Of a DNA stretch of 39,879 nt, positions 10,591 through 20,556 are shown one piece after another. Source of the DNA: Vibrio mimicus CAIM 602. GTDB lineage: Bacteria; Pseudomonadota; Gammaproteobacteria; Enterobacterales; Vibrionaceae. The notes under the pieces were generated by a model. It did not search any database. It was not told where the DNA came from and was given only the letters and a program-made list of their open reading frames with translations. The translations under genes were made by a program, and so were the position numbers. Location of the stretch: positions 1 to 39,879 of the forward strand of contig NZ_AOMO01000039.1 of assembly GCF_000338875.1 (NCBI RefSeq), in the 5' to 3' direction. Numbering within the stretch: position 1 is the first letter of the stretch; each line of letters opens with the position of its first letter.

Positions 10591-11475
10591 ATGAATAAAT
10601 GGGTTATCACAAGTATGTTTGCCTTGGGCACTTTATCATCGCCAGTCTCTTTGGCGTTGGAAGTGCGTTATGTGGCAACACCACAGCAGTCTACGTGGCA
10701 AATGGCGACCAACACGCCGTTGGAATGCCGCCTTGTGCACCCGATCCCCAATTATGGGGATGCCGAGTTTTCTTCTCGCGCCAGCAAAAAAATCAATCTC
10801 GATTTTGAATTGAAAATGCGCCGTCCGATGGGGGATACCCGTAATGTTAGCCTCGTTTCTATGCCACCTATTTGGCGTCCCGGCGAAGCGGCAGACCGCA
10901 TCACTAACCTGCAATTTTTTAAACAGTTTGATGGCTATATTGGTGGGCAAACCGCGTGGTCGCTACTCAGTGAACTCGAAAAAGGACGCTACCCTACATT
11001 CAGCTATCAAGATTGGCAAAGCCGCGATCAACGTATCGAAGTTGCGCTTTCTGCGGTGCTATTCCAGCAACCTTACAATGAATTTAGTGACTGTATTTCC
11101 AAGTTACTGCCTTACAGTTTCGAAGACATCTCGTTCACTATTTTGCATTACGACCAAGGTGATAGCGTTGAGCTGAACAAAGCCTCGCAAAAGCGGTTAG
11201 CCCAAATTGCTGAGTATGTTCGCTATAACTCCGATATTGATTTAGTGCTGGTTTCTACCTACACCGATTCAACTGATACCAACAACAACAGCCAAAATCT
11301 ATCTGAAAAGCGTGCGGAAGTACTGCGTGAATACTTTAAGTCCATCGGTTTGCCTGAAGACCGAATTCAGGTGCAAGGTTACGGCAAACGTCGTCCGATT
11401 GCCGATAACGCTTCACCGATTGGCAAAGATAAAAACCGCCGTGTCGTGATTTCGCTGGGTCGTACTCAGGTGTGA
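10591..11475 (+). CDS. motY: MotY, flagellar motor T-ring protein
   Basis: MotY forms part of the periplasmic T-ring that recruits the PomA/PomB sodium-driven stator of the polar flagellum. The 294-residue product starts with a signal peptide ([22 protein letters not shown], cut near 22). A MotY-specific N-terminal domain follows, with the conserved Cys of LECRL and of FSDCISKLL. The C-terminal OmpA-like peptidoglycan-binding domain is at about 165-290 ([41 protein letters not shown]). It stands alone here, away from the main flagellar clusters, as in other vibrios. The stop codon lies inside a long perfect inverted repeat. Confidence 0.95.
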   Translation: MNKWVITSMFALGTLSSPVSLALEVRYVATPQQSTWQMATNTPLECRLVHPIPNYGDAEFSSRASKKINLDFELKMRRPMGDTRNVSLVSMPPIWRPGEAADRITNLQFFKQFDGYIGGQTAWSLLSELEKGRYPTFSYQDWQSRDQRIEVALSAVLFQQPYNEFSDCISKLLPYSFEDISFTILHYDQGDSVELNKASQKRLAQIAEYVRYNSDIDLVLVSTYTDSTDTNNNSQNLSEKRAEVLREYFKSIGLPEDRIQVQGYGKRRPIADNASPIGKDKNRRVVISLGRTQV

Positions 11476-11491
11476 AAGGGTTTCACACCTG
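11467..11491. repeat. Perfect 11-bp inverted repeat across the motY stop codon
   Basis: CAGGTGTGAAA-GGG-TTTCACACCTG contains the motY TGA (11473-11475). No T run follows on either strand, so it is not a standard intrinsic terminator. It may protect the motY 3' end or assist factor-dependent termination. Confidence 0.6.
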
Positions 11492-11532
11492 AACAGAGAT
11501 TGAATTAGAACGAACGTTGATCGGTTCCGCCG

Positions 11533-11970
11533 TTAATTGAGGCGGAACTGGGCAATAATCTCGCATTTCGAAGCGGTATCTATGTGTTGCACCATGCGCG
11601 CGATGTCTGGATTAGGGTGACGCTTCATAAAGTCGAGCAGCGCTTTGCGGCAGCAGCCAAGAGAATCGACAAAAGCTTCACAGCTGGGGCGATGGCATTG
11701 AGGGATCAGCGTTAGAACCCGCTCTGAAGCCAGTTGCAAATACTTCAACTCGTATTGATTGTCACCGATAGTGCGCCAGAACTTGGCCATGTTGTGGCAA
11801 GAGATAACCGAGATCATCATGCGATCTTCCATTTCTATCTCTTCACTTTCATCCAATTGTTGGCTGACGGTTAGCGCTTGTTGATAGTGAAGAATGCTGC
11901 GCAGGTGGTCTGCCTCCTGCATGGCGACATCGGCTAATAGGGTATGCCTTTCCCACTCTTTAATACTCAT
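11533..11970 (-). CDS. DUF2753-like small cytoplasmic protein, unknown function
   Basis: This 145-residue soluble protein has no signal peptide or membrane segment. It looks all-helical and TPR-like (AMQEADHLRSILHYQQALTV, YELKYLQLASERVLTLIPQ). Four conserved-looking Cys residues sit in ISCHNM, PQCHRPSC and LGCCRKAL, which could bind metal or form disulfides; a fifth lies near the C-terminus. I place it tentatively in the Vibrio DUF2753 family, whose function is unknown. The ATG at 11970 and a GTG at 11973 are both possible starts behind AAGGAG. A perfect Fur box lies 38 bases upstream, so expression is probably iron-repressed. It is convergent with motY and separated from gloA by a terminator, so it is monocistronic. 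Confidence 0.7.
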   Translation of the reverse strand: MSIKEWERHTLLADVAMQEADHLRSILHYQQALTVSQQLDESEEIEMEDRMMISVISCHNMAKFWRTIGDNQYELKYLQLASERVLTLIPQCHRPSCEAFVDSLGCCRKALLDFMKRHPNPDIARMVQHIDTASKCEIIAQFRLN

Positions 11971-12008
11971 CACACAGTCTCCTTGATAACCTGTTGGATA
12001 AGATTAAT

Positions 12009-12023
12009 TGATAATAATTATCA
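12009..12023 (-). promoter_or_regulatory. Perfect Fur box (7-1-7)
   Basis: TGATAATAATTATCA exactly matches the TGATAATNATTATCA Fur consensus. It lies in AT-rich DNA (11990-12045) between the gloA terminator and the DUF2753-like gene, 38 bases before that start. Fur-Fe(II) binding here would repress the gene when iron is plentiful. Confidence 0.8.
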
Positions 12024-12063
12024 TGTAAATAATAAGAATTGTGTGGGAATTGATCAGATTGGG

Positions 12064-12092
12064 CAAAAAAATACCGCCAATTGTGGCGGTAT
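12064..12092 (-). terminator. Rho-independent terminator after gloA
   Basis: A 9-bp stem (ATACCGCCA / TGGCGGTAT, 12071-12092) is followed on the minus strand by a run of seven T residues. It closes the gloA transcript and isolates the Fur-controlled gene. Confidence 0.92.
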
Positions 12093-12111
12093 AGGGATGA
12101 AAAACGTTGAA

Positions 12112-12528
12112 TTAACCTTCAAGACCCGCTGTCGCTTGCTTGTTTTGGATGAGTTCAATCATGTAACCATCAGGATCTTTGACGAAAGCGATGTGCGTTG
12201 TACCACCTTTCACTGGGCCTGGCTCGCGTGTCACGATGCCACCAGAGGCTTTGATGATGTCGCAAGTGGCATAGATATCGTCAACACCAATCGCGATATG
12301 GCCGAATGCATTGCCTTTTTCATACTCAGCCACACCCCAGTTGTAGGTCAGCTCAATCACGGCACCTTGTGATTCATCACCATAACCTAAGAAGGCAAGG
12401 GTGTACTTGTATTCGGTATTCTCATTTTTACGCAGTAGAGTCATGCCCATGACTTGGGTGTAAAACTCGATCGATTTATCCAAATCGCCGACACGTAGCA
12501 TGGTGTGCAAAATACGGTGGTTTGACAT
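12112..12528 (-). CDS. gloA: Lactoylglutathione lyase (glyoxalase I)
   Basis: GloA isomerises the methylglyoxal-glutathione hemithioacetal to S-lactoylglutathione, detoxifying methylglyoxal in the cytoplasm. The 138-residue protein carries all four metal ligands of the Ni-dependent enzyme: His8, Glu59 ([10 protein letters not shown]), His77 (GHIAIGV) and Glu125 (GYMIELI). It also has the [18 protein letters not shown] block. Length matches the bacterial short form. It lies 38 bases downstream of nth on the same strand and may be read from the nth transcript or a promoter in that gap. Confidence 0.97.
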   Translation of the reverse strand: MSNHRILHTMLRVGDLDKSIEFYTQVMGMTLLRKNENTEYKYTLAFLGYGDESQGAVIELTYNWGVAEYEKGNAFGHIAIGVDDIYATCDIIKASGGIVTREPGPVKGGTTHIAFVKDPDGYMIELIQNKQATAGLEG

Positions 12529-12566
12529 AAAGGCTCCTTGCTTTCCGGATAACGGTTTTTTTGAAA

Positions 12567-13208
12567 TTAGCTTTCTGGGTAAACTTTCTCTTTGAATTCA
12601 CAAAGATCTTCAATGATACAACTGCCACAGCGCGGCTTGCGTGCAATGCAAGTATAACGCCCGTGCAGGATCAGCCAGTGGTGTACATCGAGCTTAAACT
12701 CGCTTGGAACCACTTTGAGTAGCTTGTGTTCAACTTCATCGACATTTTTACCAACCGCAAATTTAGTGCGATTAGAAACTCGGAAGATATGGGTATCCAC
12801 TGCAATGGTCGGCCAGCCAAAGGCGGTGTTTAGTACCACGTTGGCGGTTTTGCGCCCAACACCAGGTAGCGCTTCCAACGCTTCGCGGTCTTCCGGTACT
12901 TCACCTTGATGTTTTTCAAGCAAAATACGGCAGGTTTTGATGACGTTTTCTGCTTTGGAGTTAAACAGGCCAATCGTCTTAATGTACTCTTTAACTCCAT
13001 CAACACCCAGATCGAGCATGGCTTGTGGAGTGTTGGCCACCGCATACAGTTTATCGGTGGCTTTGTTGACGCTAACATCGGTCGCTTGTGCGGAGAGCAA
13101 TACCGCAATCAACAACTCAAAAGGTGAACTCCAGTTTAGTTCGGTCTCTGGCTTTGGGTTGTTAGCCCGCAGGCGCTCTAAAATTTCAATCCGTTTCGCG
13201 TTATTCAT
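12567..13208 (-). CDS. nth: Endonuclease III
   Basis: Nth is a bifunctional DNA glycosylase / AP lyase that removes oxidised pyrimidines. The 213-residue product shows the helix-hairpin-helix LPGVGRKTA with catalytic Lys120, the catalytic Asp138 in AVDTHIFR, and the C-terminal 4Fe-4S cluster motif C-x6-C-x2-C-x5-C ([17 protein letters not shown]). It starts 26 bases after rnfE. The rnf-nth linkage is conserved in gammaproteobacteria. Confidence 0.98.
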   Translation of the reverse strand: MNNAKRIEILERLRANNPKPETELNWSSPFELLIAVLLSAQATDVSVNKATDKLYAVANTPQAMLDLGVDGVKEYIKTIGLFNSKAENVIKTCRILLEKHQGEVPEDREALEALPGVGRKTANVVLNTAFGWPTIAVDTHIFRVSNRTKFAVGKNVDEVEHKLLKVVPSEFKLDVHHWLILHGRYTCIARKPRCGSCIIEDLCEFKEKVYPES

Positions 13209-13234
13209 TAGACGGGGTGGCTTCCTTTACAAGG

Positions 13235-13927
13235 TTAGACATTGGTCACTCGTGCGCGCTCTATGGCTTGCTTTTGTTGTTTTGGTTGACGTGCCGCAAT
13301 GTGTTTATCAATCACACTTTTCGCGGCAATCAAGAAGCCAACACCGATGAAGGCACCGGGAGGCAAGAGTGCCAGCAAAAAGCTGCTGTCAAAATGGAAG
13401 ATTTCGATACGCAACACTTTGGCCCATTCACCAAGAAGCAGATCGGCGCCATCAAATAGAGTGCCGTTGCCGATGATTTCACGCAGTGAACCGAGTACGA
13501 CTAGCACGGAAGTCATGCCGAGTCCCATCCAAAATCCATCGAGTGCGGCAGGCAGGACATCATTTTTTGAAGCGAAAGCTTCGGCACGACCAATGATGAT
13601 GCAGTTCGTCACAATCAGCGGAATAAAAATGCCGAGTGAGAGGTAAAGCCCGTAGGCATACGCATTCATCAGCAGTTGTACGCAAGTTACTAGCGATGCA
13701 ATGATCATGACGAAGACGGGAATGCGCACTTCTTTTGGCACATAGTCACGCACTAGAGATACCGTCACATTGGATCCAACCAATACCAGTAGGGTTGCGA
13801 TACCTAACCCGAGCGCATTGGTGACGGTAGAAGAGACTGCCAACAGTGGACACAACCCCAGCAATTGTACTAAGGCCGGGTTATTGTTCCACATGCCATT
13901 TAACATCAGAGTTCTGTTTTCACTCAT
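13235..13927 (-). CDS. rnfE: Rnf electron transport complex subunit E
   Basis: RnfE is a polytopic inner-membrane subunit of the Rnf complex, which couples electron flow between NADH and ferredoxin-like carriers to ion movement. In E. coli the homologous Rsx complex reduces SoxR. The 230-residue protein has about six membrane helices and the paired-topology motif shared with RnfA ([40 protein letters not shown]). The conserved Cys in GLCP and TNC are likely ligands of the intramembrane iron centre described in Rnf/NQR structures. It begins one base after the rnfG stop. Confidence 0.96.
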   Translation of the reverse strand: MSENRTLMLNGMWNNNPALVQLLGLCPLLAVSSTVTNALGLGIATLLVLVGSNVTVSLVRDYVPKEVRIPVFVMIIASLVTCVQLLMNAYAYGLYLSLGIFIPLIVTNCIIIGRAEAFASKNDVLPAALDGFWMGLGMTSVLVVLGSLREIIGNGTLFDGADLLLGEWAKVLRIEIFHFDSSFLLALLPPGAFIGVGFLIAAKSVIDKHIAARQPKQQKQAIERARVTNV

Positions 13928-13928
13928 G

Positions 13929-14558
13929 TTATTGACCCTCGCACGGATTAGGCTGACTTTGCAGCTGTTGTTTATGCTGGTTCACATACATCACCGCTTT
14001 TTTCACGGCTTGTACGACCGCGCGCGGTGTAATGGTTGCGCCGGTAAACTGATCAAACTGGCCACCATCTTTGCGAACTTTCCAGTCATCTTGGTTGTCT
14101 GCGGTGACTTGTTGACCGTTAAATCCTAATACCCAATTACTGATACGTAAATCAACCTTATCGCCTAATCCTGGTGTTTCTTGGTGAGCAAGCACACGTA
14201 CACCCAACACTGAACCATTATTGGCGATACCGACGATCAGTTTGATTTCACCGTTGTAACCATCGGGTGCAATGGTTTCAATCGCAATGGCGCTTGGTTC
14301 ACCACCTCGTTTAGCCAGATAAGCATGCATGGTTTTTGGTGTGCCAAGTTCGGCATCGTTCACCAAGGTGCAGGCTTCTGCTAGCGAGTTATCGTGGTAT
14401 TTATGTGGGATCACTTGGTTCAGAACTTGCAGAAGTTGCTTCTGTTCTTGTTGTTTAATTTGGTTGGCCGTTAAAGCGTACGTCAGCGCGACCAAGCCAG
14501 TAGAAACACAGGCAAAGACGGCGAGAATCAGACCATTTTTTCGAATTGCTGTCAGCAT
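13929..14558 (-). CDS. rnfG: Rnf complex FMN-binding subunit G
   Basis: RnfG carries a covalent FMN on the periplasmic face of the Rnf complex. The 209-residue protein has one N-terminal membrane anchor (about 10-29) and an FMN-binding domain. The flavinylation motif is FTGATITP with acceptor Thr175, the same residue number reported for V. cholerae RnfG. It lies 11 bases after rnfD and 1 base before rnfE, so translation is coupled. An ApbE-type flavin transferase is needed for modification; none is in this window. Confidence 0.96.
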   Translation of the reverse strand: MLTAIRKNGLILAVFACVSTGLVALTYALTANQIKQQEQKQLLQVLNQVIPHKYHDNSLAEACTLVNDAELGTPKTMHAYLAKRGGEPSAIAIETIAPDGYNGEIKLIVGIANNGSVLGVRVLAHQETPGLGDKVDLRISNWVLGFNGQQVTADNQDDWKVRKDGGQFDQFTGATITPRAVVQAVKKAVMYVNQHKQQLQSQPNPCEGQ

Positions 14559-14569
14559 AAGTCGCGCTC

Positions 14570-15616
14570 TTAGTGTCCGTAAGTTCTGGGTTTGGTGTAG
14601 TAATCAATCAGTGGTACGCACATGTTGGCGAGCAGCACTGCAAACGCAACACCATCAGGGTAACCACCCCAGCTACGAATGATAAACACCATAGCACCGA
14701 TGAAGAAACCGTAAATCAAGCGTCCCTTGTCGGTGGTGCTGGCACTGACCGGATCGGTCGCAATAAAAAATGCGCCGAGCATGGTCGCGCCAGATAAAAG
14801 ATGGATAACTGGCGAAGCGGTTGTCCCCGGAGCAAAGAGCTGAACGAGTAGCGACGTGATGATTAAACCTGCCAACATTGCCACCGGAATATGCCAACGT
14901 ATGATACGCAGTTTAAGCAGCATCAGGCCGCCGAGCAGATAGGCAATGTTGACCCACTCCCAACCAATACCCGCAAAACCGCTAAACTGAGGCTGAGTTA
15001 AGGTTTCACTCATGGTATGGCCCGCTTTGAGCGAGGTTTTGATGGCATCCAGTGGGGTTGCCATGGTTACGCCATCAATACCGGTGCGGATTTGCTGTAA
15101 CGACAGCCCATCACTGTTAAAGCCACCGAAAATCAGTGATACCGAATCGACCAGCGAACTGGGTTCGGCATTCAGCTCGGTTGGTGCAATCCAGCTGGTC
15201 ATCTGTACCGGGAAGGAGATGAGCAGTACCACGTAAGCAATCATGGCGGGGTTAAATGGGTTTTGCCCAAGTCCACCGTAAAGATGTTTGGCTATTACGA
15301 TCGCAAAGATCAAACCAATGACCACAATCCACCACGGTGAAAGCGGCGGAATGGCCACGGCTAACAACAGTGCCGTCACAACTGCACTGTAGTCGCGTAG
15401 TGCGGATACGGGGGAGCGTTTACGCAGTAGCATTATTCCTGCTTCCAGCGCCACGGCGACTGAGATAGCCAGCAGTAATTGAATCAGTGTGCCGTAGCCA
15501 AAAAAGTAGGTTTGGGCAATCAGGCCCGGCACAGCACAGGCCAATACCCAGCGCATGACATCGGCAGTATTACGTTTACTTCGTAAATGTGGGGAGCTAG
15601 CAATAAAGAAGGCCAC
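14570..15616 (-). CDS. rnfD: Rnf complex FMN-binding membrane subunit D
   Basis: RnfD is the NqrB-like polytopic subunit of Rnf, with covalent FMN and bound riboflavin in homologues. The 348-residue protein has about nine membrane helices. The acceptor motif [10 protein letters not shown] places the flavinylated Thr at 187, matching the V. cholerae site. A later [13 protein letters not shown] segment is also conserved. The start is a GTG that overlaps the rnfC stop by one base (TAGTG), with GAGGAG eight bases upstream, so rnfD is translationally coupled to rnfC. Confidence 0.96.
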   Translation of the reverse strand: MAFFIASSPHLRSKRNTADVMRWVLACAVPGLIAQTYFFGYGTLIQLLLAISVAVALEAGIMLLRKRSPVSALRDYSAVVTALLLAVAIPPLSPWWIVVIGLIFAIVIAKHLYGGLGQNPFNPAMIAYVVLLISFPVQMTSWIAPTELNAEPSSLVDSVSLIFGGFNSDGLSLQQIRTGIDGVTMATPLDAIKTSLKAGHTMSETLTQPQFSGFAGIGWEWVNIAYLLGGLMLLKLRIIRWHIPVAMLAGLIITSLLVQLFAPGTTASPVIHLLSGATMLGAFFIATDPVSASTTDKGRLIYGFFIGAMVFIIRSWGGYPDGVAFAVLLANMCVPLIDYYTKPRTYGH

Positions 15617-18094
15617 TAGTCATTCTCCTCAGCGTTTAAATTAGATGATTGTTGTGCGGCTTTGCGAGCTTTAGCACGAGCAATGGCGGCGGCTACAGCA
15701 GCTTTTTTCGGATCAGTGTCGTCATTGCTCAATGCGACTTCGGCTTGCTGAGTCTCGCTTTGCTCCGTTTCGTTTTGCTGCTGGGCTTTTGCGTGCTTTA
15801 GCGCGAGCAATCGCAGCGGCTACCGCAGCTTTTTTCGGATCGGAGCCGTCATCGCTTGGCGCGCCTTCAACTTGTACGGCATCGCTTTGCTCCGTCTCGT
15901 TTTGCTGCTGGGCTTTACGTGCTTTGGCGCGAGCAATCGCGGCGGCTACCGCAGCTTTTTTCGGATCAGCGTCGTCATTGCTTGGTGAGACTTCGGCTTG
16001 CTGAGTCTCGCTTTGCTCTGTTTCGTTTTGTTGCTGGGCTTTACGTGCTTTAGCGCGAGCAATGGCGGCGGCTACCGCAGCTTTTTTCGGATCGGCGTCG
16101 TCATTGCTTGGTGAGACTTCGGCTTGCTGAATCTCGCTTTGCTCTGTTTCGTCTTGTTGCTGGGCTTTACGCGCTTTGGCACGAGCAATCGCAGCGGCTA
16201 CCGCAGCTTTTTTCGGATCGGCGTCGTCATTGCTTGGTGCGACTTCGGCTTGCTGAGTCTCGCTTTGCTCTGTTTCGTCTTGCTGCTGGGCTTTGCGTGC
16301 TTTAGCGCGAGCAATCGCAGCAGCCACGGCAGATTTCTTATCGTTCGCGTCATCACTGGTTGGTGCTTGTGCTTCTGCCGGTTCGCCTTTTTCCGCTTTG
16401 CGTTCCCGAGCTTGGCGTTTACGCTCTTCACGCAGTTTCGCCATTTCACTGTTATCCGGCTCACTTGCGCCACTTTGTGCAGCTTCTGCCTGTTTGGCTT
16501 TGGCGCGTGCAATCGCCGCCGCAATCGCAGGTTTTACGCTGTTGTCGGCTGGCTCAAGCTGCGCTTTTTGCGCTTTAACGCGTTCAATCGCAGCGGCAAT
16601 GGCATCGGAGCCACCTTGCTGCTGCATTTCTTTACGGCGATCTTCCGCCGCTTGCTTGAAGCGATTTTCGCGTTCCGCTTTGTCGCGATCCATTCGCGCT
16701 TTTTTCTCTTCAAAGCGTGCTTTAGCGCGTTCAGCGGCTTCCGCTTCTAAACTGCGGGTGCGAATTTCTGCTTTGGCTTGGCGATAATACTGCACCAAAG
16801 GAATGTCACTTGGGCAGACGTAGGCACAGGCACCGCATTCAATACAGTCTTTAAGATTTAACTCTTCACACTTATCAAACTCTTGCGCCTTGGCATGCCA
16901 TTGTAACTGCTGGGGCAACAATGAAACCGGGCAAGCATCCGCACACTGACCGCAGCGAATACAGGCCATTTCATGATCACTGTTGGTTAACTCATTGCGT
17001 GTTGGCGCGAGAATGCAGTTAGCGGTTTTGGTGATCGGTACTTGCGCGTGTGGCAGGGTGAAACCCATCATCGGGCCGCCCATGATTAGGCGCGGTAGCT
17101 TTTTATCAACCTTGTAACCAAACTCATTGAGCAGAGCTTGTACTGGAGTGCCGAGCAGCGCCCAAACGTTACGCGGCTTACGGAAACAATCACCGGTGAG
17201 CGTTACAACGCGGCGGATCAGTGGCTCGCCATGCAAAATGGCGCGCGCAATCGCCTGCAAAGAGCCGACATTTTGCACCATTAAACCAATATCGGCAGGA
17301 ATGCCACCTTTCGGAACTTCCAAGTTAGTCAGGATCTTGATGAGTTGCTTCTCACCGCCTGACGGGTATTTGGTTGGGATAACACGGATCACCATCGGCT
17401 TATCTTGCGCGGCTTGTTGCAGCGCAGCAACGGCTTCCGGTTTGTTATCTTCAATCCCGATGATCGTCAGTTTGGGCTTTAAAATGTGCTCAACAATCTC
17501 GATGCCCTGAATGATTTCTTGGGAATATTGACGCATTAACACATCATCTGCGGTGATATAAGGCTCACACTCGGCGGCGTTAATGATCAAAATCTCGGTG
17601 CGTGATAGCCCAGATTGCAGTTTCTTCGCGGTTGGGAAACCTGCACCGCCCATGCCTGAAATACCAGCCTGACGGATCAGCTCCAACAGTGTCTCGGGTG
17701 ACAACTGTTGATAATCCGGCTGTGGCTGCAATTCGAACCATTCTTCTTGTTGGTCTGGTGTCAGTACAATACACAGCTCGCTCAAACCGGAAGGGTGAGC
17801 CACCGTACGCGGTTCAATGGCGCTAATGACGCCTGAAGTCGGCGCATGAATCGGCAGCATGAAGGTCGAAGTGTATTGCGTCAGCGGCTGGCCTTTTAGG
17901 ACACGGTCGCCCACTTTAACCAGCAAATCGCCTGCCTTACCAATGTGCTGTTTGAGCGGCAGTACCAGCTCATTCGGAATGCTCGCATTGATAATCGGCT
18001 GACGGTTGGATTGATGTTTATTTTCAAATGGATGAATGCCGCCGGGGAAGTCCCAAAGCTTGCCTGATTTGATTTGTTCGATTAATGACAGCAT
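15616..18094 (-). CDS. rnfC: Rnf complex ferredoxin-like subunit C (frameshifted near 15787)
   Basis: RnfC is the peripheral NADH/FMN-binding subunit with two 4Fe-4S clusters. The ATG at 18094 gives [20 protein letters not shown] behind AAGGA. It has the glycine-rich nucleotide site [16 protein letters not shown], then two cluster motifs ([12 protein letters not shown] and [12 protein letters not shown]). A long Ala/Lys/Gln-rich tail of 42-residue repeats follows, as in E. coli RsxC. Inside the tail, at 15787-15790, a TTTT replaces the TTT seen in other copies. This shifts the frame, so the main frame ends early at 15722. Removing one T restores the natural end (NLNAEEND) at 15616 and gives 825 residues. 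I regard this as probable repeat-region sequencing error; a true break would remove only the last part of the tail but could uncouple rnfD. Confidence 0.92.
15640..16345 (-). repeat. Tandem array of 126-bp repeats in the rnfC tail
   Basis: The GCTTTTTTCGG landmark recurs at 15701, 15828, 15954, 16080 and 16206, with a degenerate copy near 16332. The period is 126 bp (127 once, at the extra T). Each unit encodes a basic alanine-rich helix ([20 protein letters not shown]) and an acidic Gln/Glu/Ser linker. Near-identity of copies at DNA level points to recent duplication or conversion. Confidence 0.95.
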
Positions 18095-18102
18095 ACCAAT
18101 CC

Positions 18103-18690
18103 TTAATTCACACTCTTCTGCGCAGCAGGCACAGAATCGGTCACATTGACCACAGGGATGGCATTGAGTTGCCACTTCCAGCTCTCTGGCGTGGTTTGTA
18201 CCGGGATCATTTCAATACAGTCGGTCGGGCAGGGTGCGACACACAGGTCACAGCCTGTGCACTCATTTTTGATCACAGTGTGTACGGCTTTGTTACCGCC
18301 CACAATCGCATCGACCGGACAAGCCTGAATACACTTGGTACAACCGATACACATGTCTTCATGGATAAAGGCGACCATTTTGACTTTGTTGTCCAGATCA
18401 TGGGCGGAGTCTTGCACTTCAACACCCATTAGGTCTGCGAGTTTTTCAATGGTCGCTTGACCACCAGGAGGGCACTTGTTAATCGCATCGCCATTGGCAA
18501 TGGCTTCAGCGTAAGGGCGACATCCGGGGTAGCCGCATTGGCCACATTGGGTTTGCGGCAAGATGGAGTCAATTTGATCAACGATGGGGTCTGCCTCAAC
18601 CTTAAAGCGGATCGAAGCAAAACCCAGTATGGCTCCAAACACGGCGGCCAATGCCGCCAGAGCAAGAACAGCGATGACTAAGGTACTCAT
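18103..18690 (-). CDS. rnfB: Rnf complex ferredoxin subunit B
   Basis: RnfB is the membrane-anchored ferredoxin-like subunit of Rnf that exchanges electrons with soluble ferredoxin. The 195-residue protein has an N-terminal membrane helix (about 3-25). A four-Cys cluster domain follows, with Cys49, Cys52 and Cys57 in [10 protein letters not shown] and a fourth in NKCPPGG. Two 4Fe-4S motifs come next ([12 protein letters not shown] and [12 protein letters not shown]). Its ATG overlaps the rnfA stop by one base (TAATG), and rnfC begins 8 bases after its stop. Confidence 0.97.
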   Translation of the reverse strand: MSTLVIAVLALAALAAVFGAILGFASIRFKVEADPIVDQIDSILPQTQCGQCGYPGCRPYAEAIANGDAINKCPPGGQATIEKLADLMGVEVQDSAHDLDNKVKMVAFIHEDMCIGCTKCIQACPVDAIVGGNKAVHTVIKNECTGCDLCVAPCPTDCIEMIPVQTTPESWKWQLNAIPVVNVTDSVPAAQKSVN

Positions 18691-19271
18691 TACAGTTTCA
18701 CCAACCCGGTAAAGCCCATAAAGGCCAAAGACATTAAACCTGCGGTGATCATAGCAATGGATGCGCCTTTGAAGGGAGCGGGGACATCGGCGACATGGAT
18801 CCGTTCACGCATCGAAGCGAACAAAATCAACACTAGAGAGAAGCCGACTGCAGCGCCAAAGCCATAAATGATCGATTGAATGAAGTTGTGATTTTCGTTG
18901 ATGTTGAGCAGTGCAACACCTAACACCGCACAGTTGGTGGTGATCAGCGGCAGGAAAATCCCTAGCAGGCGATAGAGTGTTGGGCTGGTTTTGTGCACGA
19001 CCATTTCGGTGAACTGTACTACGACAGCGATCACCAAAATAAAACTCATGGTACGCAGATACTCAATACCTAGTGGGCGTAATACGTAGCTTTCCACCAG
19101 ATAGGCGCAAACGGAGGCCAAGGTCAGGACGAAGGTTGTCGCCAACCCCATGCCAATTGCGGTCTCTAGCTTTTTCGATACGCCCATGAAAGGACATAAG
19201 CCCAAGAACTTCACCAGTACAAAATTGTTCACCAGCACAGTGCCGATTAACAACAAAATATATTCGGTCAT
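18690..19271 (-). CDS. rnfA: Rnf complex membrane subunit A
   Basis: RnfA is the six-helix inner-membrane partner of RnfE and leads the operon. Starting at the ATG at 19271 ([20 protein letters not shown]) gives 193 residues, the standard family length. The open frame extends upstream to 19331, but that extension does not resemble Rnf[14 protein letters not shown] and [14 protein letters not shown] carry the conserved Cys residues facing the intramembrane iron site. Translation is coupled to rnfB. Confidence 0.96.
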   Translation of the reverse strand: MTEYILLLIGTVLVNNFVLVKFLGLCPFMGVSKKLETAIGMGLATTFVLTLASVCAYLVESYVLRPLGIEYLRTMSFILVIAVVVQFTEMVVHKTSPTLYRLLGIFLPLITTNCAVLGVALLNINENHNFIQSIIYGFGAAVGFSLVLILFASMRERIHVADVPAPFKGASIAMITAGLMSLAFMGFTGLVKL

Positions 19272-19367
19272 AGTTATATAAATGTTTGATTCCGATCCCG
19301 GCATTATCCTGCTTTGCCAAAGCAATAACAACCAAGGAAAGCTAAGGTTTTAGATACATGAACATAA

Positions 19368-19373
19368 ATTATA
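19368..19373 (-). promoter_or_regulatory. Candidate -10 element of the rnf operon
   Basis: On the minus strand the sequence reads TATAAT about 97 bases before the rnfA ATG, with only a weak -35 at the right distance. It is the best sigma-70-like site in the 256-bp gap (19272-19527). No clear FNR or SoxR box was seen there. Confidence 0.4.
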
Positions 19374-19457
19374 CGCAATAAGTGGCAAATAAGAGGCGAA
19401 CGGTAGAGAAAGTTAAGTGATATATGAGCTAACGTACAAAGAAAATAGCGAATAATA

Positions 19458-19483
19458 AAGCCCAGTTGTTATCGACCGGGCTT
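19458..19483 (-). terminator. Possible terminator after the HAD phosphatase gene
   Basis: AAGCCC and GGGCTT form a 6-bp stem with a partly paired interior. On the minus strand TTATTATTC follows. It is weaker than the other terminators here but well placed at the end of the nine-gene operon. Confidence 0.45.
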
Positions 19484-19527
19484 AAGGTTAGATGACTTTA
19501 ACGATAAACATTCAAAGCGATAGAAAC

Positions 19528-20514
19528 TTAGTGCGGATAGATAGTTTTCCAATCCGCTTTCATATCCACCATAGGCCAATTTTTCGCTTTCGCTTCATCA
19601 AGGCCTTTATCCAATTTACCGATATGTGACTCACGGTCATAACGCCATTCACGTTTGTCATCGGTGTGGTGAATGTACACTGGCAAGCGCAGACCTTCGC
19701 CCGCAGCTGTCCATTGCAGCATGGCTAAATCACCATCAGAGTTACCAAAAGCGGCAATCGGACGTTGGCCAATACGTTCGTAAATCTGTTGCACCTTCAC
19801 CTCTTTATCATCATTCACGAGTAGGTTTGGTAAACGTTTGAGCACAGGTTTGCCATCGACCATCACAAACTCGGTTTCAAAGGTGCTGCCCACAATTTGC
19901 TCTGGTGGAATTTGGTAAACCTCGGTTGCCCATGCACGCATAAAACCAGTACCGCCACCGGACACGATAAAGGTTTTAAAACCGTTGGCGCGCAGATAGT
20001 CGAGCACTTCTAGCATAGGTTGGAAAACCATCTCGGTGTATTTTTTACCTGTGGTCGGGTGTTTGGCAGTCGCAATCCACTCTTTAACAATCGCATCAAA
20101 TTCGTCTGTGGTCATGCCTGCATGAGTGGCGTAGAGCACTTTAACCAAATCTTCGGTGTGCAGGTTTTTCAAATCACCTTGCAAAATGCTTGCGTAAGGT
20201 TCTTCGGTTTTCCATTCAGAGTGTTTGGGTGCCAGTGTTTTGATGCGGTCTAGAGCAAACTGAACTTGAAAATACATAGGTTGCTCAGACCACAACGTGC
20301 CATCGTTATCAAAGGCCGCGATACGCTTTTCCTGCGGTACAAAGTGCTCAGAATTTTTATCCGTCACTTGTTGCACAAACTCAATAATTGATGATTTTGC
20401 CGCGCTGTCGTTCCATGAAGGAAGCGGATCTTTGGCTGCTGCACTGGCTTGAGTGATAAATGCAAAGCCGAGGAGCAGGGCAACCGCGTAGCGCTGTAGA
20501 GGTAAGAGTTTCAC
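19528..20514 (-). CDS. Periplasmic HAD-superfamily phosphatase
   Basis: This 328-residue exported protein has a signal peptide (MKLLPLQRYAVALLLGFAFI, cut after ASA near 26). The HAD fold has motif I FDNDGTLW with nucleophile Asp69 and acid/base Asp71. Motif II is FIVSGGGTGFMRAW, motif III is a Lys in the VLKRLPN/NDDKEVK region, and motif IV is FGNSDGDLAM. It resembles SerB-like phosphohydrolases (HAD type PF12710), but the substrate is not evident. The start is a GTG at 20514, supported by AAGGAG seven bases upstream. It lies 42 bases after batD on the same strand and is the last gene of the sulfatase/MoxR/Bat operon. Confidence 0.85.
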   Translation of the reverse strand: MKLLPLQRYAVALLLGFAFITQASAAAKDPLPSWNDSAAKSSIIEFVQQVTDKNSEHFVPQEKRIAAFDNDGTLWSEQPMYFQVQFALDRIKTLAPKHSEWKTEEPYASILQGDLKNLHTEDLVKVLYATHAGMTTDEFDAIVKEWIATAKHPTTGKKYTEMVFQPMLEVLDYLRANGFKTFIVSGGGTGFMRAWATEVYQIPPEQIVGSTFETEFVMVDGKPVLKRLPNLLVNDDKEVKVQQIYERIGQRPIAAFGNSDGDLAMLQWTAAGEGLRLPVYIHHTDDKREWRYDRESHIGKLDKGLDEAKAKNWPMVDMKADWKTIYPH

Positions 20515-20556
20515 AAGATGTCTCCTTATTTAGCCAACGGTAAAAATAGAATGGAG

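Noticed and set aside
10398..10631. Minus-strand 77-codon ORF between rnt and motY
   Set aside because: It overlaps the motY start, has no ribosome site and resembles no family.
15732..16787. Plus-strand ORFs opposite the rnfC tail
   Set aside because: They are shadows of the Ala/Lys-rich repeat; the rnfC frame has clear homology and cluster motifs.
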